From the NCBI RefSeq assembly GCF_019336435.1, contig NZ_JAHWXQ010000008.1, positions 1-64,000 on the forward strand: 64,000 nucleotides of DNA, given 5' to 3'. This DNA comes from Pontibacter populi. Lineage in GTDB: Bacteria > Bacteroidota > Bacteroidia > Cytophagales > Hymenobacteraceae. How positions within the stretch are numbered: position 1 is the first letter of the stretch; the number at the start of each line of letters is the position of its first letter. Position numbers and translations under genes: made by a program. Below the pieces are notes generated by a model. That model made no database searches. It saw nothing but the letters and a program-made list of their open reading frames with translations, and was not told the DNA's origin. Positions 1-8,219 of the stretch are shown here, piece after piece.

Positions 1-43
1 CCTTGCTGTTAAGGGTGCATCATGTTGTAAAGATAAGCACAAC

Positions 44-77
44 TTCTTTATAATGACATATATGTCATTATAAAGAA
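44..77. promoter_or_regulatory. Perfect 34-bp palindrome, probable operator of the XRE gene
   Basis: The 17 bases 44-60 are exactly the reverse complement of 61-77, with no spacer. The right arm ends on the first base of the ATG at 77. A perfect palindrome of this length directly at the start of a helix-turn-helix gene is the usual arrangement for an autoregulatory operator. It would also form a hairpin in RNA that masks the start. Function is inferred; the symmetry is seen directly. Confidence 0.6.
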
Positions 78-364
78 TGCCACGTTTTTACAGCTTGCAT
101 CCCAGGATGGCAAGACTTAGAAACGAACAGCTCATCAAGGCCACGGCTGTACGCCTTAAGCGACTCAGAGAGCATAAAGGGGTGACGCTTGAAGCCTTCT
201 TTCATGATACGGGTATCCACCTGGCACGGCTCGAGTCAGGACGGGCCAACATCACACTTTCTACCTTAGAAGCTGTTTGTCGCTACTTTGGAATCTCGCT
301 AGCTGAGTTCTTTTCCGAAGGGTTTGAAGATGTAGCACCTGCAGGTGATGCATCGATGCTCTAA
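77..364 (+). CDS. XRE/Cro-family helix-turn-helix transcriptional regulator
   Basis: A 95-residue protein with one HTH_XRE domain at about residues 19-80. The pattern is VRLKRLREHKGVTLEAF, then GIHLARLESGRANITLSTLEAVCRYF split over helices 2-4, then GISLAEFF. It is cytoplasmic and expected to bind DNA as a dimer. The ATG at 77 lies in the last base of a perfect palindrome; an in-frame ATG at 107 (MARLRNEQ) removes ten residues and is a plausible real start. It converges with the ABC-ATPase operon (619-6061). It could control that operon or an element outside the window to the left; the sequence does not decide this. Confidence 0.8.
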   Translation: MPRFYSLHPRMARLRNEQLIKATAVRLKRLREHKGVTLEAFFHDTGIHLARLESGRANITLSTLEAVCRYFGISLAEFFSEGFEDVAPAGDASML

Positions 365-618
365 CTGATCATCAAAGCTTACCTTGAACGATTGCCCATA
401 GCTTTTAATGCAAGTGGTGCTTGCACAAATACCAATAACAGGCATATATACTTTGTTGACATGATTTTGACCTTCTTAAATCTTAATAGATAAAAAGGCG
501 CTCAATTAAAGTATAATAAGAAGTCTTATAATTATTCTTATGTTAAATTGATTGTGTTAAAGATCGATTGGAAGAATTGTATATATCTTTTAACAAATCT
601 CTTATTGTAAGGGTATGG

Positions 619-3573
619 TTATATGCATTCCGCTCTTACACCATTTTCATCAGCTTTTAAAGTCCATATCTTTGCATCTATACCATCATTGACTAGCTTT
701 CTTCTAAAGAAATTAGCTTGTACTGCATCATGTGTACCCAATAGTACCTGAAAATCTAGATTTATGATGTAGTCTCGAAGAAGGTCAAAAACAGCAGCAG
801 AATGAACTAAATCATGGTGTTGGGTTGGATCATCAAGTAAAAGGGCTTTCCATGAAGTCCATTCGTATTTCTTAGCCATTGCCAACATAAAAGTTAATTG
901 CAAGTCTGTTAGTTGAGCTTCACTTGCAACATCAGCAACATCTATAAAACTCCCATCAAACTTAGTGCTGGCTTCTGCTAAGGTTTTGTTTCTCTTGCTG
1001 TAGCTGTTTAGCGATGTTTCAGCAAATCGAGGGTTAACAACGACACGCTTCAGTAGCGAACGCCACAGCGGATTAACTGACTCGACATATTTGTGAACTG
1101 TATCCTGTTGTATTTTTACATTTTCGAAGAGACTGTTCAGCGTTCCAATCCTTTGACTTAAAAAGTGATTCTTACTCTCACTATTTTTTAATAGCTCTTT
1201 GAGTTTGATCAGATATTCATCTTCATTGTCTGGATGTGCCTTTTCTTTAATTTCCTTATCTAAAATTTCAAAAGCCTCAGCTGCTTTCCAACGTGAGAGT
1301 TCTATTTCTAGAGTATTTGCAGACTTTCTCGCTTCAATTAGTTCATTTTGTCTTCGAAGCATTGAATTTTTACTCTCAATTAAGCTCTTTTTTGAAGGTT
1401 CGCCAAGCAATTCCATGGCTAGCCATTTCTCACTTATTACGTTCTGTTGACTGACAATATGAGATATAAAATTATTCTCAGAAATTATCTGCTGCTTTAT
1501 TTTATCTATATTTTCTTGTAGTTCAGTCTGTTTTGATTTGATTCTTACATTTAATGTTTTAAGCTCATTTATTTCTGACTCCTTACTATCTATATCAATT
1601 AGAACTTTCTCTTTATTCTTATCGGAAATTCTAATCTGTATATTCTCAATCTTTTCTATTACATTCGATAACTTAAGACTGAAGTTATTGATACTAATTT
1701 GCATTGTATCAATCCGGCGCTCATATTCTCCCTTCAATAATACTAAATCTTTCAATTTTTCTGAGGGTAATACTTCACCTAATAAATCTCTCTCCCTATT
1801 GAGTTTTAACAAGGTGCCTCTGATATTATCACTTATAACTTTGTTTTGGGCAAGGGCATCATTAGGTGTTTTGCAGCTAGGAAACCGCGGTAAGATTTTT
1901 TCATTTATCAATGAATTAATACTTTTTATCTGTTCTTCGAAACGATTAAGTTCATTTAAAGTCTTATTAAGAAGAAGCATTTCTTCATTGTATTTGCTCT
2001 GTGTGTCCTCAAGATGCTTAGAAGCTTCTTTAGCCACTATAACTGCATCTGCTACTAAAGGGTTTATTGATGTAAGAGCATTTGAAATGCGTGTTTGAAG
2101 TTCTTTGGGAGAATACTCTGCAGCACAAACAGGGCAATCTTGTCTATTTTCAGGAATATTTGCAGCAATAACACTTACGGCACCTTGTATAGTATCAGAA
2201 ACATCCTTTAGTTGTTTTAGAGACTTTTCACTAGCTTGAAACCTATTTTGTGCGTTTATTAACAGTGTTCGAACTTCACTAAGCCTCTCATTGCTAAGAG
2301 ACTTTTGAATATTAAGTTCTGGAATGGTTGACTTGTTAAGTTCTTCAATAGATTCATGAAGTTTCTGCCATTCTTTATGAAGCTCTTCAAGATTAGTTAG
2401 TTCTCCTCTTTCATTTAAAGCCTTTTCAATTCCTTCATCTAAAAGCCTTCGTCTGTCCGAATGAGCCTTAGCTTCTTCTATTTTATCATTCAGTGATTTC
2501 AAGTTGTCTTTATCTGAAAGCAACTTAATGTTTAGTGATTCTATTTCTGTTTTAAACTGATCTCTTTCTAACTGACTGACTTCTTGCTGTACAAATAAGT
2601 CTATTATTTCACATAAAGCAGTAAGCGCAGTTTGAGCAAATGATAGATTTTGTTTATTAGTTTCATTTTCATTTGCAACTTTATGTTTCTCCTTTTCAAG
2701 GAACTTTTCCTCCTTATCCAGATTAAGGATTTTTTCCTGCTTACTACTTATATTTATTGAATTTGAATCATATAAGGGAATTAGATTTTCTAATTCAGTG
2801 TATTGTTCAATCTTTCTATCTAATTCCTTGATTTTCTGATCAATAATAGATTGTATGTGGCTTAATGAAGCACCTCCTGAAGAAGCGTTCTCAATGACGA
2901 TGTGCACTTCTTCATTGAGAACTAAGGTAAAGTAGTGTTGAATTTGAGAGACAATGTCTTTAAATGGAATAAGCTTAGTATCTACAGCGAGTTTATTTCT
3001 TTTGTTTAAGAGATCCTGAAATTCAATAAGATTTTGTTTCGACTGTTCTAAATGAAGCTTTCTGATTTCCTCTTCTTTACGAGCGGCTTTAAGCACACTT
3101 ATTCTTTTGCCAGATACTTGATTCAATTCCCTGCCAATAGAAATTCTGTCTAACATACTTCCTGCTTCCTCTGTACCTGCCCCTATGATCCAGTTTTTAC
3201 CTCTTTGTTCCAGCAAATGAGTTAGTCTGAGTAGAAAAGGTATAGATTCTAAGCCATGATTTCTAAATAGTTCGTTATGGTCACCCTTCAATATGGGAAT
3301 ATTCCCTTTACGATACTCTACCTCGCAAAACTTACCATCTTCAAAGTCCAATCGAACATCTAAACCTGGTTGTTTCTCTCGAATTAAAGCACTTGGAGGA
3401 TTTCCTAGGCGTTGAGTAGATCCTGTTAAAGCAAGTTCAATTGCTTCAAAAACGGTAGTTTTTCCTGTTCCATTGGGGGCCAACAAGATTGTGGCGCCAT
3501 GTCCAAAATCAATCTCGATGTCCTTCCCGAACCTCCTTGCATTACTAATTGATATTTTCTGTAGATGCCGCAT
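619..3573 (-). CDS. Rad50/SMC-like ABC ATPase with zinc hook, candidate ABC-3C defence ATPase
   Basis: A 984-residue protein. It has a Walker A motif (APNGTGKTT, residues 32-40), a long coiled coil broken by a CPVC zinc-hook motif near residue 479, and a second coiled coil. These are followed by an ABC-signature-like segment (SEAQLTDLQL), Walker B (LLLDDPTQHHD, about residue 910) and an H-loop (LLGTHD). This is the full Rad50/RecF-type head and hook plan. It is the last gene of a tight minus-strand operon, 2 bp after the preceding gene. The partners are not SbcD but a small protein and a nuclease-like protein, which matches ABC-three-component systems. Family-level recognition is strong; the defence role is inferred from known ABC-3C systems. 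Confidence 0.85.
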   Translation of the reverse strand: MRHLQKISISNARRFGKDIEIDFGHGATILLAPNGTGKTTVFEAIELALTGSTQRLGNPPSALIREKQPGLDVRLDFEDGKFCEVEYRKGNIPILKGDHNELFRNHGLESIPFLLRLTHLLEQRGKNWIIGAGTEEAGSMLDRISIGRELNQVSGKRISVLKAARKEEEIRKLHLEQSKQNLIEFQDLLNKRNKLAVDTKLIPFKDIVSQIQHYFTLVLNEEVHIVIENASSGGASLSHIQSIIDQKIKELDRKIEQYTELENLIPLYDSNSINISSKQEKILNLDKEEKFLEKEKHKVANENETNKQNLSFAQTALTALCEIIDLFVQQEVSQLERDQFKTEIESLNIKLLSDKDNLKSLNDKIEEAKAHSDRRRLLDEGIEKALNERGELTNLEELHKEWQKLHESIEELNKSTIPELNIQKSLSNERLSEVRTLLINAQNRFQASEKSLKQLKDVSDTIQGAVSVIAANIPENRQDCPVCAAEYSPKELQTRISNALTSINPLVADAVIVAKEASKHLEDTQSKYNEEMLLLNKTLNELNRFEEQIKSINSLINEKILPRFPSCKTPNDALAQNKVISDNIRGTLLKLNRERDLLGEVLPSEKLKDLVLLKGEYERRIDTMQISINNFSLKLSNVIEKIENIQIRISDKNKEKVLIDIDSKESEINELKTLNVRIKSKQTELQENIDKIKQQIISENNFISHIVSQQNVISEKWLAMELLGEPSKKSLIESKNSMLRRQNELIEARKSANTLEIELSRWKAAEAFEILDKEIKEKAHPDNEDEYLIKLKELLKNSESKNHFLSQRIGTLNSLFENVKIQQDTVHKYVESVNPLWRSLLKRVVVNPRFAETSLNSYSKRNKTLAEASTKFDGSFIDVADVASEAQLTDLQLTFMLAMAKKYEWTSWKALLLDDPTQHHDLVHSAAVFDLLRDYIINLDFQVLLGTHDAVQANFFRRKLVNDGIDAKIWTLKADENGVRAECI

Positions 3574-3575
3574 AT

Positions 3576-4184
3576 CTAATTGCCGTTACTTGTAAACAAC
3601 TCATCAACCAATTCTCCGCCAGTCAGATTGGACAAAAAAGCTACTTTCCATCGGTTCTGTTCTTTTGCATCAAACCAAATATGGTCAGAACTAGTGTCAA
3701 GTAGTGCATTATACAAGGGGTCTAATCCAATTAACTCTTGAGAAGTACTTTCTAGTCTACATAAGAAGGATCGATCCAACAACTCTTGAGGGGATTCATT
3801 TGGTCTTAGTACATACTTTCTACAAAACTGTTCAGTAGATTCAACCCTTAAGCAGCTTTCTAATGCAGTAGGTTCAGTAAAAGCTATGAATAAGTACAAA
3901 TCTGAAGTTTCAGGATCCAGTAGAGAATCTTGAACCACAGACGTCCATTTAAGTGCTAGCTTCAGATCAGAGCTTGTCTTCAACTCTACTATTAGCAGAG
4001 TTTTCCAGGTGTTTAACATTGGGACTGCCGAATTTATACGTCTCTGGATCCTTATAACAGCTCTTTTAATAGCATCTTCACTTAAAATATTTTGTAGATC
4101 ACAAGAGATTAGTGATGGGTCCTCAACTATATAGTGATCTTTAACTACTTCAAGTATTGCATTTTTGACTTCCTCTACTTTCAT
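3576..4184 (-). CDS. Putative ABC-3C middle component
   Basis: A 202-residue protein without a signal peptide or membrane segment. It starts in an ATGA overlap with the stop of the upstream 626-residue gene, so the two are translationally coupled. Notable features are a WKTLLIVELKTSSDL strand-helix region and EQFCRKYVLRP near residue 120. The FCRKYVL stretch resembles the Cys-Arg-Lys signature that I associate with ABC-three-component middle proteins. In that system class a short middle protein sits between the nuclease-type component and the ABC ATPase, exactly as here. The assignment depends more on position than on motif. Confidence 0.55.
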   Translation of the reverse strand: MKVEEVKNAILEVVKDHYIVEDPSLISCDLQNILSEDAIKRAVIRIQRRINSAVPMLNTWKTLLIVELKTSSDLKLALKWTSVVQDSLLDPETSDLYLFIAFTEPTALESCLRVESTEQFCRKYVLRPNESPQELLDRSFLCRLESTSQELIGLDPLYNALLDTSSDHIWFDAKEQNRWKVAFLSNLTGGELVDELFTSNGN

Positions 4185-6061
4185 ATTACCACTTTATTGA
4201 TTGCCTCTTCTACTGAGTTATCACTCTGTTCTAAAAATGAATTCAAATAACTTCGTAATGGTTGTAGCTCTCCCCTTTTTATAAGCATTTTTAATTTCAT
4301 ATTATTGGTTACAAGCAACTTGGGAAGACTAGGGCTCGCTAAAGTCTTAGTTTGCACATTGCTACTCATCAAGTCTTCTTCATAAATATCATTAGGAGAG
4401 GACTCTATTTTAGAAAGAATAAGGACATCAGAAGACTCTTTTCCTATTAAGTCTAATATGCATTCATCGTGCATGGGACGTACTTTTCTCTTTTTTCCTG
4501 AAGGTCCGCTCCAACAACTCAACCCAATTGTATTGACGGATAAATTATCTTGTATTTTTTGCCAACAGCTTTTTTCATTTCCAAGGCAGACTGAAACTAT
4601 TAGCAGTAGAAACAAGCCATCTGCAATCAAATTCGCAGTTTTTGCCCCTATTCTTAACTCTCCAGAAATATCCTCACCCTCTGCATATGGATGTAGAATC
4701 TTTTTGAATAAATTAAATTGTTCTATTCGTGAATTATCAAGTTTAGTCTTCCATAAATGCCACTGCAGTTCGACGGCGTTGCGTATTTCAGTGGAACCCA
4801 TTTCATCTAGTCCTCTTTCGACATTGTCTACAACTAGTTTCCAGGTTTTGGCTGTCATCTCATCTTTCAGTTCTGCAGCAACAAATTCATGGTCCTGCCG
4901 TGAATCAACTGGCCGAAAGTCTGAAGTAGAGAATGCCTCAGTGTCTTCTATGATATTCAAGGCTTCTAAATCAGCCTTACTGACACCTAAAGTATTGCCA
5001 ATCTTTAATTTAATAAGATTCTTCCAAGCTGCGGCATCTGTACAGTGTGTATTAACTTGACCATATTGGTGCAATGCTAATTGTATTAGACTATCAGATA
5101 ATTTGCAATTTTCGTTTACTTGGGCTGTAATCTTAAGATTTTTTACATTGTCATTACTCCACAGCAAAGGAACAATGATAGAAGCTCGCTCAATTTGGTC
5201 ATGGCTTTCTAAGTCATGTGTGCCAGAAATTTGCCAAGTAGAATCTAACCTCCGAAACTGGGTCCATCTCGCAACTGTCGGTAATAAGAAACTGATTAAA
5301 TTGAACAGCAGACTTCGGGGTTTAATGGCACCGGTGTATGTAGTGTTTTCATCAACATAAGAGATTATCTGTAACCGAACATCTTTTACTTTGTCATTTG
5401 TGAAGATGTCTCTCAAAAGCTCTTCGGTTCTTGCTTCTATGTCCCCTTCTAGCCCAGATGATTTAATTGTAAGAATTCTTAGGGCCTTTAAAACCTGATC
5501 CCAATCTTTAAAGTCACACCATGATCTTAGCCATTCATAGCAATCCCTGACTGATGGTTCTTGGCTAGCCAGTTGATTAAGACCCTTTGCTGTGGTGACA
5601 TCCTTAACTTGATTACACAAATATCTCAGGTGCCTTACTTCTAGCCCCTCTTTGATTTTAGTACTGTTCTCTGGCAATTCAATCCAAAACTCCCTTTTAA
5701 TTGTATCAGAGACAGATTCAAACTTTTTAACCCAATGTGCTAAGCTCTTTATTGATTCATCGAAAGGCGACAAGTCTCTTAAGGTTCCTTTTCTTTCCCC
5801 TTGAGTATAAGGATCTCTTGTACACTTATCATTCGATCTACAGAAGTCTGTTGTTTGTCTCTTTACTTGTATGTGTATCAGTGAATTTTCAGCATCCTGA
5901 ATAATTAAGTCATCCCATTTTTGAATATCACCTTGCTCGGCACCGATAGATATATAGTGGGTGCGCCCTCTAACAAAGGCTATTAGCATTTTTGCTATTT
6001 CATAAACAGCTATCGATTGCTCATATTTCTTTGTCTGATCTAGCCTTAATTTCTTTAACAT
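4181..6061 (-). CDS. Nuclease-like effector of the ABC-3C-type operon (restriction-endonuclease fold N-terminus)
   Basis: A 626-residue protein, first gene of the three-gene operon. Its N-terminal ~120 residues carry KYEQSIAVYEIAKML, then IQKWDDLII followed by SLIHIQVKRQT. This is a D...QxK arrangement typical of PD-(D/E)xK nucleases of the Cap4/DUF4297 group. The remainder is alpha-helical with no motif I can name and probably holds the component-specific C-terminal domain. Start: ATG at 6061, followed by a lysine-rich N-terminus. AT content and codon use look more AT-rich than the metal operons, consistent with separate acquisition. Nuclease activity is inferred from the motif. Confidence 0.6.
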   Translation of the reverse strand: MLKKLRLDQTKKYEQSIAVYEIAKMLIAFVRGRTHYISIGAEQGDIQKWDDLIIQDAENSLIHIQVKRQTTDFCRSNDKCTRDPYTQGERKGTLRDLSPFDESIKSLAHWVKKFESVSDTIKREFWIELPENSTKIKEGLEVRHLRYLCNQVKDVTTAKGLNQLASQEPSVRDCYEWLRSWCDFKDWDQVLKALRILTIKSSGLEGDIEARTEELLRDIFTNDKVKDVRLQIISYVDENTTYTGAIKPRSLLFNLISFLLPTVARWTQFRRLDSTWQISGTHDLESHDQIERASIIVPLLWSNDNVKNLKITAQVNENCKLSDSLIQLALHQYGQVNTHCTDAAAWKNLIKLKIGNTLGVSKADLEALNIIEDTEAFSTSDFRPVDSRQDHEFVAAELKDEMTAKTWKLVVDNVERGLDEMGSTEIRNAVELQWHLWKTKLDNSRIEQFNLFKKILHPYAEGEDISGELRIGAKTANLIADGLFLLLIVSVCLGNEKSCWQKIQDNLSVNTIGLSCWSGPSGKKRKVRPMHDECILDLIGKESSDVLILSKIESSPNDIYEEDLMSSNVQTKTLASPSLPKLLVTNNMKLKMLIKRGELQPLRSYLNSFLEQSDNSVEEAINKVVI

Positions 6062-6539
6062 AAATTTTTATATATTCATTTACAAACCTATCAGTATATC
6101 GATTAGATATTTTAGAAAGGCTAGTTCAACAAATTGGAAGAAAGCATATAAGAGTAAGCCGGCAGAAACGCACGCTGATCTTGGAGATATAAAGGCAGCC
6201 TTTGAAGTAGCCTGCCAAGGCCTTGTCGTAGTCAGGAATATATCTCATTTGCGCTCACAGCTTAGTTTGGGATCGGGAGAGCAAAATACTATAATTTTAA
6301 ATTTAGTATATACTATGTTACAATATTTATTGTTGGAGTAGCAGCTGTGGGGTCGTTTATGAACTGTTTACTATATGGGATGTTTCCTGAGCACCTTTTT
6401 CCTCTAGCAAACTGAAAAAGGTAAGATGGATCTTTAGTCTGGGTAATGTTACTCTCTTTCAATACTGATTGCATAGCTTAATCGTGATAGATTAAGCACC
6501 CCTGTAAAACATATATCTCAAATGCTACACGCACCTATC
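6062..6539. other. Intergenic stretch between the ABC operon and hipA
   Basis: This holds the promoter side of the ABC operon and the downstream side of hipA. An open stretch with no start codon runs on the plus strand from about 6100 to 6342; it could be a decayed gene end but matches nothing I recognise. A short inverted repeat (GCTTAATC/GATTAAGC, 6476-6497) follows hipA and could be a weak terminator, although it lacks a T-run. Confidence 0.4.
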
Positions 6540-7817
6540 TTACAGCATTTGTCGGAAAGCAGGTGCCATTAAATCCTGGTCCGCCTTTGAGATACCGTAC
6601 TTGCTAGCCACACTTCGCCAGTTGCTCACAGCTTCTCTTACTTGTTGATGTATTGCTGCGGCCTGCTTTGGAGAAAGGCGGTAGTAGTCTGCCGTAGCAA
6701 GTGCCAGTTCCGGATCCAGTCCATTGTCTTCCTCGGTGATGTTGAGCTTAAGTCCAGTGCCGGTCTCTACCGGATTCAGATCATAAGCGGGTGATAACCG
6801 CCAGCCCAGCGGGGTAAGGATGAAGCCATGGTTGCGCAGGTGGTCATCAGTATTGCTCACGTAGATGTTAAATAAGATCCGCCGCCAAAGCTCCTCCAAA
6901 TCCTTTTCCGGCGCAGCACCCTGCGTGGTAATAAACTCCGCTAGCTCCAGGTAGCTTACTCCATCCTGATAGTCAATGCCATCGTGGTAGCCCAGCAGCG
7001 TCATGGCAGACGCAAAGTGGATGCGCTCCCCAGTTTCCGTGCGGTCAAAGCGCTTGGTTAGGAAAGTATGCTGCTTGGAGGCGTAACGCTCTACCCTTGC
7101 TTCCGCCATAGTGATGCCGGCCGCCAGGGCCAACTCTTGGACTACCATCTCCCAGGCCCCTACGTCCCGGTTGTCGGTACGGCTTGGAAACTTGGCTATC
7201 CACAGGCCTCCTTTCTCGTCCGTTACGCCTGCTTTCGGTCTAGCGCCCCCTAACGAAGATCCAGGCGCCACCAGCAAGCTGAGCCATTTAAGATACTCCT
7301 CGTCTTGGCTGATGTCATCTTCTTCGAGCTTTTGGCTGGCAAAAGCAAGTTCTCGCAAAGCTGTCCAAGGCGGTGTGGCCATTTCGCGGTTGTCGTTCAG
7401 GAAAGGCCCGTCGGGCGCCTGTTTAAATCGCAGGGCTCCCATGCGGTGGCCGTCATATACCCCCAGCAGGTAGTCACTTTCCTGAAGGCGTTGCTCCGGC
7501 CGGCCTTCCTTGCGCGCCATGGCCGCCTCACGCCTGCGCATCAGCACCCTACCCCACCGGTCCGGAGATGAATCCAGAAATACACCAAAGTTATTTTTCT
7601 CTTCTCCTGCCAGGTACTGCGGTCCTGTGTACAGCTGCAAGTCAGGATCCAGCACTTGCGCATACGGGCTGCTTAGCCAGACTTTCTCATATTCAAAGGA
7701 AAACACTTCTTTACCCCGCACGGAGCTCGCGTGCAGCGTGCCCATCCACTGGGGTTCTCCTAGTTCTGCCCAGTCGGCGTACACATATATCGCTTTGGTT
7801 AGCTTCTGCTTTGCCAT
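6540..7817 (-). CDS. hipA: HipA-family serine/threonine kinase toxin
   Basis: A 425-residue protein, close to the 440 residues of E. coli HipA. It shows the N-terminal HipA domain, a Gly/Ser-rich loop (GSSLGGARPKAG, about residues 186-197), the catalytic loop NTDDHLRNHGF (about residues 318-328) and the metal-binding PAYDLNP. These correspond to the phosphate-binding loop, catalytic Asp and DFG-like Asp of HipA kinases. In characterised members the kinase phosphorylates glutamyl-tRNA synthetase and induces dormancy. The gene starts 6 bp after the hipB stop, so the pair is one transcript with antitoxin first. All catalytic motifs are present, so it is probably active. Confidence 0.92.
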   Translation of the reverse strand: MAKQKLTKAIYVYADWAELGEPQWMGTLHASSVRGKEVFSFEYEKVWLSSPYAQVLDPDLQLYTGPQYLAGEEKNNFGVFLDSSPDRWGRVLMRRREAAMARKEGRPEQRLQESDYLLGVYDGHRMGALRFKQAPDGPFLNDNREMATPPWTALRELAFASQKLEEDDISQDEEYLKWLSLLVAPGSSLGGARPKAGVTDEKGGLWIAKFPSRTDNRDVGAWEMVVQELALAAGITMAEARVERYASKQHTFLTKRFDRTETGERIHFASAMTLLGYHDGIDYQDGVSYLELAEFITTQGAAPEKDLEELWRRILFNIYVSNTDDHLRNHGFILTPLGWRLSPAYDLNPVETGTGLKLNITEEDNGLDPELALATADYYRLSPKQAAAIHQQVREAVSNWRSVASKYGISKADQDLMAPAFRQML

Positions 7818-7823
7818 CTTCGT

Positions 7824-8144
7824 TTAGGTATCACTTGAATGCTTCGGAGCCCTTTCGCGCACTGGCAATTCGGCATCCTGCAATTTGCGCCCGAGCTTGT
7901 CGTCCCGCCCCACTTGCGCCAGATCTTTCTCCAGGCCCAGCACAGCCAGCACTTTAAAATAATTCCCCATAGCCACTGTGGGTTCTCCTTTCTCAATCTG
8001 ACTTAGCGTAGGCCGCGAGATGGCCGCCCGTTCGGCTACTTGCTCGGTGCTGAGTTTGCGTCGCAGCCGGGCAAGCTTAATATTTTCTCCCAGTTCAGCC
8101 AATAGCCGTTGCCAGGTAGGATATAAACGTCTTGATCTAGTCAT
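7824..8144 (-). CDS. hipB: HipB-family antitoxin, XRE-type DNA-binding regulator
   Basis: I take ATG 8144 (MTRSRRLYP, 106 residues) as the start, because a longer frame to 8219 would run through the promoter and operator. The HTH is at about residues 19-75 of this form: GENIKLARLRRK, STEQVAERAAISRPTLSQIEKGEPTVAMG split across helices, then NYFKVLAVLG. It neutralises HipA and represses the operon. The C-terminus (RERAPKHSSDT) is charged and flexible, as expected of an antitoxin tail. Confidence 0.88.
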   Translation of the reverse strand: MTRSRRLYPTWQRLLAELGENIKLARLRRKLSTEQVAERAAISRPTLSQIEKGEPTVAMGNYFKVLAVLGLEKDLAQVGRDDKLGRKLQDAELPVRERAPKHSSDT

Positions 8145-8198
8145 AATGTAAACTGTAGTTGACAAATATACACGTTTTTGTAAAGCGTAGTTTGCATT
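8145..8198 (-). promoter_or_regulatory. hipBA promoter with two inverted operator half-sites
   Basis: AATGTAAACT at 8145-8154 and its near-exact inverted copy AGTTTGCATT at 8189-8198 flank a TATATTTG box (minus strand, 8163-8170). The box fits the Bacteroidota -7 consensus TAnnTTTG and lies 18 bases before the hipB ATG. The symmetric sites around the promoter are the expected layout for HipB autorepression. Operator function is inferred. Confidence 0.6.
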
Positions 8199-8219
8199 AT
8201 CTTGCAAAATAAGCAACAT

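Noticed and set aside
6100..6342. Open stretch without a start codon after the ABC operon promoter
   Set aside because: The middle part looks protein-like, but no family can be named and no start is present; a decayed gene end cannot be proven.
7568..7957. 129-codon frame opposite hipA/hipB
   Set aside because: It is antisense to two well-supported genes and has low-complexity content; other long opposite-strand frames within the metal genes were dropped for the same reason.
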